DNA from: Emiliania huxleyi CCMP1516
Taxonomy: Eukaryota > Haptophyta > Isochrysidales > Noelaerhabdaceae
DNA: 64,000 bases
Direction of reading: 5' to 3'
Assembly: GCF_000372725.1 (NCBI RefSeq)
Contig: NW_005200241.1
Span: forward strand, 4,436 to 68,435
Part shown: positions 41,831-51,681 of the stretch, piece by piece
How the letters are laid out: each line of letters opens with the position of its first letter
Position numbering within the stretch: the stretch's first letter is position 1
Translations under genes and position numbers: made by a program
Notes under the pieces: model-generated
The model's database searches: none
Told to the model about the DNA's origin: nothing
The model's input: the letters and a program-made list of their open reading frames with translations, nothing else

Positions 41831-42448
41831 CAGCGAAGGACGGCGATTACGCTCGGCGGGACTACAGGTCGGACGAGCGACGCGCACAAGAGCGCGCACC
41901 CACACGCAGACACACCTCACGCTTGCACCCTCTTGCAGGTCGACCTCCTACTGCCTCGCTACACGAGGGAGGACTTCGACCTCCGCCCAGTGCGTCTGAT
42001 GTCTTCACGGCGCCGGGTGCATCGCGCAAATGAGACCCAGGGCCTCTATTGCCACTGGCTCTCGCACGAGCGGCTGCTGCGAGGCGTGCCGGCTCGCTCG
42101 CGGATGCGCTCGCTCGTCTCCATCGGTCGGTACTCGCGCCGCTTTTTCGACATGCTGCTGCGACGCTACTGGAGCACCGGCGTCGCGATGTACGAGGAGA
42201 TCCTCCTTCCCGTCGCGTGTGCGACCGCAGGGGCAGTGCAGTGCCGCATGGGCTCGTGGCCCCCCGGTTACGGCCTCCCCAGCGTGCCGCTCGCCACGCC
42301 GTTCTCCGCTTCCGTCTCCAGAGTACGACTGCGAGGAATTTGCGGACGCGCTATCCCAAACTATTCGCGAATCTACTCGACCATGCCAACCCACCCCGTC
42401 AAATCACACGCGTGCCTGGTGGAGTATCTTGACAGGAGAGGGATGTGA
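41831..42448 (+). CDS. Unknown protein, partial model
   Basis: The main exon 41939-42448 reads VDLLLPRYTREDFDLRPVRL, then YCHWLSHERLLRGVPARSR, YSRRFFDMLLRRYWSTGVAM and YEEILLPVACATAG. An upstream exon ending at 41864 (EGRRLRSAGLQ) joins in phase. A further splice near 42255 to 42316 would give PPEYDCEEFADALSQ instead of the present end. The aromatic-rich Y-E-x-x-L-P segment recalls nucleotide-sugar-handling proteins, but I do not recognise the family. Confidence 0.45.
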   Translation, partial: QRRTAITLGGTTGRTSDAHKSAHPHADTPHACTLLQVDLLLPRYTREDFDLRPVRLMSSRRRVHRANETQGLYCHWLSHERLLRGVPARSRMRSLVSIGRYSRRFFDMLLRRYWSTGVAMYEEILLPVACATAGAVQCRMGSWPPGYGLPSVPLATPFSASVSRVRLRGICGRAIPNYSRIYSTMPTHPVKSHACLVEYLDRRGM

Positions 42449-42806
42449 ACTATCGGTTTCATCTGTGAAGACGTGGGAAGGTGGAGGAACATGTTATATA
42501 CATGCGCAGTGGAGAAAAAAAGCGATGCGAGAGCCGCACGGCAGCACGAGGCGCGACCGGGGGGTCCTCGCCGGGAACAGGAAAAGAGACACTACTTTGG
42601 CCAAGTGTGTGTGGAGACGTTTACCTTACTTTACCTTACCTCTCGAGTTTCGTGTACAACTAGACAGGCTTACTAGTACTCTAGCCCGAGCCAATAAAAT
42701 CGAGCTGTAGCTCTGGCCTCTGCGGCACCCGCTGGCCCGAGAGGCCGATAGAGGCGCCCCGCGCCGGCGCAGCGGTCCGGCTCTTTATTTGCAAGCGGCG
42801 CGTCGC

Positions 42807-45350
42807 TCACTTTGGCTTGGATCGGGCCTTGCCCATCTTTTCAAACACCGTGGCGGACTTGTCGATGGTCTTTTCGCGCTCGAGCGCCTCCTCGCGTGTG
42901 AGCGTCTCGAAGTCTGCTGTCTCGCGCTTGACCGCCGCGTCGGCCTGGTAGGCGTAGTAGACGGCCCCGAGGGTCAGTGCCCAGAAGATTGGCTCCGTGT
43001 ACTCGCCGAGCAGCCCCTAAGTGAAACCGCTTTGCTGTTTGCATGAGTAACTGCGTCGCCCCCCCCGTTTGCTTTGCCAACCTTGATCAGCTCAAAGCTG
43101 CCCGTCACGTCGAGGAGGATGCGGCCGGCGAAGATGTAGCCATACAGCTGCCCCTTCCCGAGCAGGAAGAAGCCGACGACGACCTGTTCACAGCGTCCTC
43201 CTTCCACCCGCCCGACGCTCTGCTTTTTTCGAGAGGCGGCGCGGCTGACGACCGCGACTCGGCTCTTAACCATCCCCGCCAGGAAGCCGCCCTCGTCGAA
43301 TCCTGAGTTTTGAGGCATGCATGCACGCGTCCACCCTTGCCGCCCGGTGTCCAGTCGCTGGCCAGACTGCTCTTCACCCCTCGAACTAAGTGCATGCGCC
43401 GTGTGAAGTGCCTCTCTCTTCTTTCACGTCCACGGGGTCCAAAATTTCCACGGCGCACACCGCCGTCGGCGCCTACTTGAGGACGCCGCCGAGGTGGGGG
43501 CCGAGGTGCACTCGAGCCCTCGCCGGACTCTCCGAAATCTCTGCGCCGATCAGCCGCGCGCGCCGCTCATCCATCACCTTGTCGGCGTTAGCGAGATCAG
43601 CCGAGATCGGGCCGAGAGCGGCCGAGAGCGGCCGAGATCGGCCGAGAGCGGCCGAGAGCGGCCGAGCGCGGCCGAGAGCGGCCGAGATCGGCCGAGATCG
43701 GCCGAGATTGCCATAGATCCGTCACCTTCTCGGGCACGAGCGACGACTTGCTCTGCGTGAGCGAGTCGAAGACGATCTCGACCGCCGCGCGGCTCACCTG
43801 TTGGTAAGCTAGTTAGTTCCGGAGGCGAGGAACGGCCCGACCCCCGACCTCCGCGTTGGCGGCGGCGTTGGCGGCGGCGGCGGCGGCGGCGGCGGCGATG
43901 GTGAACAGCAGTGCCCTGTGGAGAGCCCATCTGGCGCGCAGCTGGAGTCGCAATTGCATATGTCGCTCAGGCACACTGATGGGTTGGAGCCGCAATAAAT
44001 GGAGTCGGCAAGCAATAAATGGAGTCGGCAGGCGATAAATGATGACTCACCGGCATCGCGTTCATCTCCCGCACGCTCTTCCCGGCCCACGCCGCGAGCC
44101 TAGAGCCGAGATTGGCCGAGGTGAGGCGAGATGAGCCGAGGTTAGCCGAGATGAGCCGAGGTTAGCCGAGATGAGCCGAGATTAGCCCGCGAGCCTAGCG
44201 TGTGAACTGGCCGGGGTGATGTGGACGCGGGACCGCTGTGTATTCGGCGCACCGTGGAATAATGCGGAACGCTGTGTATCGGCGCACCGTGGATTAGCGC
44301 TGTGTATCGGCGCCCCGTGGAATAGTGCACTCCTTCTCAGCGCTAGGCAGGAGGTGCACTCGGCGTCTAGGCCGCAATCAGCCGAGAGTTGCCGAGAGTC
44401 GCCGAGAGTCGCCGAGAGCAGCTGAGACTAGCCGAGACTAGCCGCGCAGTTGGAAGACCTCTGCTCGAGGGTAGCACTACATTCCACGTTGCGAGTAGCC
44501 GGCTAATCCCGGCAAGTCTCGGCTACTACGAGCCTCTCGTCGCGAAAGGGTAGCTGCGGCACGTTCTGCACCTACGTGTTGTGAACACACCGACACCAGG
44601 GCGGGAAGACGGTGTTGTGTAGAGTATTCAGAGCACCGCCGGAAAACGAGGGGCCACAGATACAGTGCACACGGCTGAATACGGCGGAATACAGCTGAAT
44701 GCGCGTCCTCTCGAGCGCTGGTTGGGATGCAAGAATCCGTGTTCCGCTTCTAGGGCTCTGCGCCATCGCGAGCCGCTCGACGAGCCCGTTCCGCCGCGCA
44801 TAGTCGTACCGCTCCACCGACGCACCCTGCACCATGTTCTCCTACACAGCGGGAACGTTCCGAGAAGGTTCCGGGAAAGCTCGCTCCGCCGGCCGCTGCG
44901 CCCTGCGGCGTGGCGACTCGCCTTGCGCGCGTCCTCTACGACGGCGAAGCGCGTCCGCTCGAGCCACTCCGAGCACGACTCCCACCTCCCGAGCACGTTG
45001 ACGAGCTCGAGCAGCGACGCGTCTCCCGCCTAAGAGCGCTCTGGCGGCGGGCGTCCGCGGACTCGCAGCGATTGTATGGTGCACATGTCGGTTGCTTGAA
45101 TATGTGGGCGAGAGCAGGGCGGCGACATCTCAGAGGTGTCGAGTGCGCTGCCAGCTGTTTGGTGGTGAGCAGAGTGGGAGGCGTCTGAGAGGCGTCTCAG
45201 AGGCGTCTGCGCCTCCCAGAACTCTGCGCGCTTGAAGCGCTTTTCGAGGTCGACAGCCGACATAGCGGCGGCGGCGGCGCGGCGAGGCTGCAGCGGTGCT
45301 GCGGTGGGCGCCCTCGCGAAGGCGGTGCAAAGGACGGACAAGCACCACAT
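42807..45350 (-). CDS. Conserved protein of unknown function, probably plastid-targeted
   Basis: Ten exons: 45350-45213, 45029-44922, 44841-44764, 44571-44534, 44099-44051, 43797-43726, 43577 to about 43510 (3' edge unresolved), 43302-43271, 43183-43082 and 43016-42807. All other joins keep phase. The N-terminus MWCLSVLCTAFARAPTAAPL looks like a targeting sequence. It continues LLELVNVLGRWESCSEWLER, RNGLVERLAM, VQNVPQLPFRDERLAAWAGK, AAVEIVFDSLTQSKSSLVPE, GFFLLGKGQLYGYIFAGRIL and EYTEPIFWALTLGAVYYAYQ (TM), with a charged tail ending KMGKARSKPK. I recall similar uncharacterised plastid proteins in diatoms and haptophytes but cannot name one. Introns include the minus-strand TIR introner at 44572-44763. 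Confidence 0.7.
43578..43725 (-). repeat. Intron of GCCGAGATCG/GCCGAGAGCG repeats
   Basis: About 12 units of 10 bp fill 43597-43710. The donor copy GTGACGGATC matches the exon start GTGATGGATG. Related TCTCGGC repeats fill 44100-44180, 44375-44440, 46760-47015, 58215-58450 and the LHC intron. Confidence 0.75.
44572..44763 (-). mobile_element. TIR introner, full copy on the minus strand
   Basis: On the minus strand: direct repeat GCGCAGAGCC, then CTAGAAGCGGAACACGG, the GCTCGAGAGGACGCG block, CGGTGCTCTGAATACTCTAC and the end ACAACACGTAG, followed by GTGCAGAACG as the next exon. It lies at an unrelated site to the copy at 17611-17800 yet has the same structure. Confidence 0.8.
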
Positions 45351-46296
45351 GTGTGATCTCTGTGCTTTTTACTCGGGACGCACGCGCGAGAAAAGAATTC
45401 AGTCACCGCGAGGTTAATGACTGCACTCCAAGTGCTCCAAGTCCTTTTCGATTTTAAGCGACTAACAACCGGTACGGATGTGCGCCTGCTACAGTGATTG
45501 AACCTTCATATAAAATGAACTCGGGGGCACGGGACGCGGCACAAACGGGGCACAAACGCGAGGCTACAAAGACGGGGAGGCACGTAGTGACGCAGGGGAG
45601 TCTAGGCGACGGCGGCGTCCTGATTGAACCTTTACTTCGTTTAATTCATCGAGAACGGTGGCGCGGCATAGGTTTGTTGTTGTTTAGGTTAGTCATTGGT
45701 GATGCCGTCGGCGAGACTGTGAACGCTCGACATCTCTCATCTATTTCAAACAAATATGGTTTACTTGTTGGATTCCGGTTGTGACGCATCAGGGCAGCCT
45801 CGCCTACATGTAAATGTACATGTATTGTGTGAGTGAGTATTCTTGATACGAAACACACACACACACACATGGGATTTTTTTGTGCCCCCCCCCCCCAAAA
45901 TAAAATGAACTCGGGGGCACGGGACGCGGCACAAACGGGGCACAAACGCCAGGCTACAAGGTAGGTAGGTAGAAAGGTGAAGAACAGCCAGGCTCGGACT
46001 GGACACCAACGCGGTATGGGTGGACGCGAGACAGATGATGACGACACGCACGAGCGACACACAGACACAAACAAGCTCACAAGACACACAGCCAGCTGGC
46101 TGCCACACACCCTGAGTTGGCGTATACATAACTCAGGGCCACATTCTTCCTGTCGCCCCCCCCAGCACTCCAAGGTGCCAAGAGAAACAAACAAGGGCAC
46201 AACAAACAACAGACGACAGGAAGCAACGTGCGAGGCTAGAGCAGGCTACAAAGAAGGCGGAACCACGTTTTTCTTCTTCGCGACGGGCCCCGCTAC
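45351..46296. repeat. Intergenic with a duplicated 45 bp block
   Basis: ATAAAATGAACTCGGGGGCA ... CACAAACGCGAGGCTACAA occurs at 45512-45572 and 45900-45960, and inverted at 4444-4490. A CA run (45847-45865) and a C run (45884-45894) lie between. No gene. Confidence 0.6.
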
Positions 46297-49234
46297 ATGG
46301 CAGACCTCAACTGGCGCCCTCCCGGCTGGTCGGCCAAGCCGTCAACGCCGCGCTACCTCCTCATCACCAAGGAGGGCGCCTCCACCGGCCACCTCACCAT
46401 CTCCGACCGCGCGCTCCTCTTCGGCCGCCGGGTGCGCGAGAGACCCGCTTGGACACTTCTCCCGCTCTCTCGCTCGGCGGCAGCATGCGCCCCGTGATAT
46501 GTCGTCACGTCGAGCATATGGCGTCACGCGGTCACACGTCCAGACACGGAGCGTTCTGCCTCTCACTCGGCTTCTTCGCTCCACACGAGACCGACGCCTT
46601 TCGCGCGCGCTCGCGGCGAGGCCCGGCGGCGCGACGGCGTGCGCTTCCCCTGACGCACCGCGGCAGGTGCCGAACGAGCCCGAGCGCGGCACGGTGCGGC
46701 TCGACCACGACTCGATCTCGCGCCAGCACGCGGCCGTCGTCCACTCCTTTCAGGCAAACACACTCTCGGCTACTCTCGGCTCTCTCGGCTGCTGCTCTCG
46801 GCGGATCTCTGCTGCTCTCGGCTCCACTCGGCTCCACTCGGCTCCTCTCGGCTGCTCTCGGCCACTCTCGGCAACCCTACTCCTCTCGGCCACTCTCTGA
46901 TCTCGGCTACTCTCGGCTACTCTCGGCCACTCTCGGCTCCTCTCGGCTCCTCTCGGCTACTCTCGGCTGATCTCGGCTGATCTCGACTCATCTCGGCTGA
47001 TCTCGACTACGGCACTCCTTTCAGGGCGAGACCTTCGCCGTCGACCTCGGCTCGCGCTTTGGCACGACGCTCGACGGCGAGAAGATGCCGGCCAACAAGT
47101 ACACTCACTGCAGTAGATGCCATCTCGTAGTGCCGCAGATGCCATCTCGCCGTAGTCGTAGCCATCAGTAGCCATCACCGCAGTAGTAGCCATCACTGGT
47201 AGTGGCCGGCGAACAAGCGCACGCGGGTGCGCGAGGGCTGTGATTACTGCGCAATGATTGATCATTTTTGCGATTCTCATTGCCAGGTACGCGCCGCCCC
47301 GCGAGGGCGCCACGCTCCTACTATTAGTTATTAATTATTCATTAATTATTAATAAGGTACACGCCGCTCCGCGAGGGCGCCACGCTCCTTAATTATTAAT
47401 TGTGAGTATTAATTAATTAGTAATCAGGTACACGCCGCTCCGCGAGGGCGCCACGCTCATCTTTGGCGCCTCCTCCCAGCTACACGCTCCCCGCCCTCAA
47501 GGAACCTTCTCGGAACCGTCCAGGAACCTTCTAGGCGCCTCCTCCCGCAGCTACACACTCACCGCCACGCCGCCGGCCGCCGCCGCCGCCAAGCCGCGGG
47601 CCGCCGCCGCCTCCGCCGCCTCCTCCGCCGCCGCCTCCGCCGCCTCCTCCTCCTCCGCCTCCGCCTCCGCCGCGCCCGCCTCGACCCCCTCCTCTGTCGC
47701 TCGAAAGCCACGCCCGCTGGCGGCAGTTGCGGCGGCGGCGGCGGCGGACGACGACGTCGACCCGATGGCTGGCTATGTGGACGAGAGCGCCTAAAAAAGA
47801 AATACGCGGCCGCGCCACGAGTATTTCTTTTTTAGGCTGGCTATGTGGACGAGAGCGCCTAAAAAAGAAATACTGGGGCGCGGCAGCAGTATTTCTTTTT
47901 TAGGCTGGCTATGTGGACGAGAGCGACGGGGAGGGCGGCGGATCCGGCGGCGGCGAGGGCGGGGGCGGGGGCGGGGGCGGCGGCGGCGGGGGCGGGGGCG
48001 GCGGGGGAGGCGGCGGCGGCGGGGAGCGCGGGGAGGGCGGGGGAGGCGGCGCGAGGCTGCAGCGGAAGCGAGAGAAGGAGCGGCGGAGAGAGATGAAGGC
48101 GGAGCGCAAGGCGGCCAAGGCGGCGAGGAGGGAGAAGAAGGGGGAGGCGGGGAAGAAGGGGAAGAAGGGGAAGCGGGACAGGCGGGAGGCGAAGGAGGAG
48201 AAGAAGAAGGACCGGGGCGCGGAGAAGGGGGCGGCAGCGGGCGGTGCCACGCGCCCCCCCCACCGCCCCCCTGCCCCCACCGCTCCCCCCACCGCTCCCC
48301 CCCACCGCTCCCCCCCACCGCTCCCCCCCCACCGCTCCCCCCCCACCGCCCACCACCCCCTACCCCCTCCTCCCTCCTCCCTCCCCCCCGCCCCCCTACA
48401 CCCGCACACCGGCGTGCTGGTGTGAACAGCGTCTCTTCACACCCCTCCACCTGCGGGCAGGCAAGCGGGTGTGAACAGCGTCTCTTCACACCCCTCCACC
48501 TGCGGGCAGGCAAGCGAAGTGTGAACAGCGTCTCTTCACACCCCTCCACCTGCGGGCAGGCAAGCGAGGCCGCGCGGAGGCGGACGACGACGGCGGCGCG
48601 GGGAGGAAGAGGATGGGTAGAAGCGGAACACGGACTCTTGTCTTCCAACCAGCGCTCGAGAGGACACGCACTCCGCCGTACTCGCGCCGCGTTCAGTCGC
48701 GTTCACATAAACGCACAACCCCGGGCTCCGACATCGCACAGTGACAGTCAGGCGTGCAACCCGCGGGGTCCCAGGGAAGGCGAGCAAAACCCGTATCGCG
48801 CGTCGCTAGACGCCGGCTCGGAGGCCGCACCGGTCATGCGCGCAGCCGGGGGAGGGAGGCGCTCAATCGCTGCACTCGCAGCCCCTCGTACTCACGCGGC
48901 GCTCCGAAGACTCTCGCACAATGCCGTCCTCCAGCCCCGAGGCTGGCGTCTCCACACACAAGAACACACGCCATGGCCCGGGGCGCACAAGCACAGACAG
49001 GTCGAGAAGGGAGAGAGACAGCGACGGCAGCCAGAAGGCAGCACCGGGTCCCCGGAAGGCGAATGCGAGCGCGGTGTACTCACACGCTGGATCGCGAGAT
49101 ACGCCGAGATACGCGGCGAGATGTGCCGAGATTGTGTTCACAGCCAGAAGCCACCGCGTAGGAAGAGGGGGCGCGCCGCTGATGCAGACGCGGCGACGCC
49201 CGCGTCGGCGGCGTCGAGCAGCGAGGGCGACTAG
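46297..49234 (+). CDS. FHA-domain protein, NIPP1 (PPP1R8)-like
   Basis: Eight exons (46297-46431, 46667-46753, 47025-47098, 47428-47465, 47535-47767, 47904-48243, 48560-48605, 49162-49234) join in phase to 341 residues. The start MADLNWRPPGWSAKP matches the P-x-W-x-x-K-P entry of NIPP1. The FHA fold follows: ALLFGRRV (G-R), HDSISRQHAAVVHSF (S-R-x-H), VDLGSRFGTTLDG (G-S-x-x-G-T) and IFGASSRSYTL (the F-G-x-S-x-R-x-Y end typical of NIPP1). FHA domains bind phosphothreonine; NIPP1 is a nuclear PP1/splicing regulator. The second half is Ala-rich, Gly-rich, then a Lys/Arg block (KREKERRREMKAERKAAKAA) consistent with nuclear localisation. The RVxF PP1 site is not seen. Introns use GT, GC and GA donors. 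Confidence 0.85.
46754..47024 (+). repeat. Intron of TCTCGGCTAC repeats between CACTCCTTTCAG copies
   Basis: The exon end CCACTCCTTTCAG is copied exactly as the acceptor (GGCACTCCTTTCAG|GGCGAG). About 20 TCTCGGC(TAC/TGA/CAC) units fill the 271 nt. The donor is GC. Confidence 0.85.
47099..47427 (+). repeat. Intron with exon-start decoys and AT-rich spacers
   Basis: GTAC(G/A)CGCCGC(C/T)CCGCGAGG occurs at about 47287, 47357 and 47428 (real), each preceded by CAG or AAG. The two spacers are TTAATTATTAAT-rich, in sharp contrast to the GC-rich setting. The first part repeats GTAGCCATCA and GATGCCATCTCG. Confidence 0.85.
47466..47534 (+). repeat. 69 nt GC-AG intron between GCGCCTCCTCCC copies
   Basis: The intron starts GCGCCTCCTCCCAGCTACAC and the exon starts GCGCCTCCTCCCGCAGCTAC. 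GGAACCTTCT and GGAACC doublets fill the middle. The splice gives FG|ASSRSYTL. Confidence 0.85.
47768..47903 (+). mobile_element. Two tandem hairpin introners (CCTAAAAAAGAAATAC family)
   Basis: Two 46 bp elements CCTAAAAAAGAAATAC...GTATTTCTTTTTTAGG (exact inverted ends) alternate with copies of GCTGGCTATGTGGACGAGAG. Relatives: 27628-27668, 26070-26150, 56659-56700, 57092-57112 and 57238-57400. The loops differ while the arms are the same, which suggests the arms are the selected part (polypyrimidine tract plus AG). Confidence 0.85.
48244..48559 (+). repeat. Intron with three 48 bp exon-edge copies
   Basis: GTGTGAACAGCGTCTCTTCA plus CACCCCTCCACCTGCGGGCA, then GGCAAGCG, is repeated at 48419, 48468 and 48518. 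The last GGCAG|GCAAGCGAGG is the exon start. Upstream is CCCCCCACCGCT satellite (48245-48370). Confidence 0.8.
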
Positions 49235-50226
49235 AGCACGGCGTGGCGCGTACCGCACCGTGCGTGGCACCGCCTCTTTGTCTGACTCTTGAGGATGGCG
49301 GCGCACTTGTCAGTCTCCCACGACACAGCAGCTGTCAGTGTAGATCGAGTCCGCGCGGCCGCCCGCGGGCTGCTGCCGCGTGTGTCCGAGGCGGCCCTCG
49401 GTCGTGGGACACCACATCACCTCCGGCTCCGCGCACCGCGGGGCATGCGTGCTCGTTCGACGCCGGTGTGACTAGATACGATGTCGAAGCCGGGCGCTTT
49501 TTGTTCATGCCTCTCGTGTTTTGCTGATACTGTGTGAAAGGACACTGCGCGGTCCCCCACGCCGGCGGCCGCGGCATCGGGCAGGTTGCGGGGATGCGCG
49601 CGCCACAGAGTCGCATGTGTGGTGTGTGGTGTGTCGAGTGTCTCACACGAGATTGCGGCCGACACCGGGCCGCAGTCCTCACCGCGATGCCAGAAGGACA
49701 AGCGGCACACGGTGGCGTCAGCGACGCGGGTGTTTACGTACTGTGCGAAGTCGCGACGGCGCGCACCACTGGCTCGACCTCGAGCACACTCCGGCGGTGC
49801 AACGAAGTCCCCCACGCTCGCGTTGACCGTTGTCTCTCCGCTCCTCGCGAGTCCGCTCCACACCACACCCCTCACCACTCGCGTACTGTACGGCTCCGGC
49901 ACGATGGCTCACTGCACTCTACACACCACCCCCGCAGCAACCGCATTCTATACACACGGCATCCATCGTCCCGCACCGCGGCCGCTCGCCTGGCGCCAGC
50001 TTTGCACATTCCGTGCGCCTGCGCGCAGCGCGAGGTGCACCAGTGTCGCCAGTTTCAGGCTACGGCTCAACCGCCCGTCCCACCACCGTCCTGACCGCTG
50101 GCGGCCTCAGAGCAGCCGGGGCCGGCGGCGAACGGCTGTATCCCGGGTGGGGTGGCACCCACGGCGATCCGCCTACAAACGTGAAGAGACGCCACTCAAA
50201 GCTGCTGGGGGAAGCGGGCCGGCTGT
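49235..50226. other. No supported gene
   Basis: Open frames on both strands overlap fully, and none shows a recognisable motif. CACACACCAC-like low complexity at 49915-49960. Confidence 0.4.
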
Positions 50227-51681
50227 CTACCGCATTTGCCGTCGGTGGTCATCGATCCGAGCGGCGACGTGGCGGGCTGGTCGTACCTGCGAGGCCGGGG
50301 CTCGGAGCTCGGGTCTGGACCAGTCTGCACCAGTCTCCAATCTCGGGTGCCCCGCGCGCCCCAAGCCGGCTGTTCCCTCGCCAACGAGCTCCATCACGCG
50401 GTGTCTCCCTGCAAGCAGCGCCACCTGTCCACGCCAGCAGCGGTTGCGGACATCGGCAACGCGGACTATCTCGCGTTGTGACCATTCTAAGTCGATCTCA
50501 GGCATACTCTCACCGGCATGACCACCGCCGTCATGACGAGCAGTAGCCAACGCGGAAACCGGGCAGGATCGCCGTGTGTGGTGCCGAGCGCCGCAAAGTC
50601 GGGGTCGTCGTACGTCGCCGGCGCTCCACCGATGTCCAGCGGTCCAGACGGCGTGGCACGGCGCGGCGGCTCGTCGGAACCCGCCTGCCCCCCTGCGGAG
50701 TCCCCGGGCGCATTCATCGAGGGATCCCGCTGTGGATTGCTCGACGATGCGTCAGCGGCGCCACCCCGCAAGCGGTGGTTGCCGCCAGCTGCTACCGGCG
50801 CGGTTTGTGGAGGGTCCGCAACGCGGCCGCCCGTCCATCGCGCTAGCCAGCTGACGTGGGGTGGGCGGGAAAGGGGGGGGGGGTGAGGAGGAGGGGGGGA
50901 CGGCGCCTCTTGGCGTCTGGCGCTGGGGAGAGGGGGCACCTCGGAACGCACTGGCTGAAGTTTGTGCGTTCGTTCCGAACAATACACAACGCGCCGTCGG
51001 CGCACGGGCGCGTGTCAGTCGGGCGGCGCCCGCCGCACTGCCCCCACGCGAGTGCCTCCCCGGCGCTGGGTACGTCAGTGCGCTCGTCAGCTCCGCCGCT
51101 GTCGGCAGCCCGCGTTGCCGGCTTCGCCACCGTCACTGGGCGGTCCAGGCTTAGCTTGAACTCGCCCCACTCCACGTGGCCTACAGCGACGTTGCGCGCA
51201 TATGTCCTACCTCCGTGTGAGCCGCGGCGTCGATCGCGCAAGTGGCGCTCCGCAGATGCTGAATGCGCGAGTATCCACGGGATAGCGCTGTTCTGATTCG
51301 CTGGCGAGCCCGCGCAGCGCTGGGGCGGGACTGGGGGAGATGGGCGGGAGGCGCACCGTCGACGTCCGAGTCCATTTCCGCGACGGCCTCAGCAGCAGCT
51401 TCTGGAGTTGGACAGCAGACGTCGGAGTCGAGCAGGAGCTGGCGGGCGTCGTCTGTCGTAATCCTTCCGTCGCCGTCCCCGTCGTATGCGTCGAAGCGCT
51501 GCCTGAGCGACGGCGCACTCAAGCTGCCGCCGCTTGCATAAAACACAAGCAGGAGGCCGGCATGGAGTGCGAGGGCAGCGGCGGCGCCGAGCCATCGCAG
51601 GCGCCGCTGGCGGCTGCGCTCGGGCGCCTCGACCAGCAGCCCGACCGATACCGCGGGTCCGTCCGAGGCCGGCCCCAGCAT
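50227..51681 (-). CDS. EF-hand and CBM1-type cellulose-binding membrane protein
   Basis: Four exons (51681-51357, 51180-50940, 50850-50514, 50424-50227) join in phase to 366 residues. The N-terminus has a signal-anchor (RWLGAAAALALHAGLLLVFY). EF-hand 1 is FDAYDGDGDGRITTDD; EF-hand 2 (MDSDVDGHVEWGEFKLSL) is restored only by the splice. Then comes a fungal-type CBM1 pattern: WGQCGGRRP, then PCADGALC and NFSQC, with conserved Cys and aromatic spacing. A low-complexity stretch leads to a second hydrophobic helix (FPRWLLLVMTAVVMPVALLA). CBM1 binds crystalline cellulose; EF-hands bind Ca2+. A Ca2+-sensing wall or scale-associated surface protein is a reasonable inference. The third and fourth exon joins rest on phase alone. 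Confidence 0.7.

Noticed and set aside
47531-48650. Pro/Ser-rich minus-strand proteins opposite the FHA gene
   Set aside because: Antisense of the Gly/Ala-rich and Lys-rich coding region of the FHA protein; the plus strand has the conserved domain and spliced frame.
49417-49902. 161-residue minus-strand frame (VGDFVAPPECARGRASG...)
   Set aside because: Some stretches look protein-like, but competing frames of equal length exist on the plus strand and no homology is recognised.
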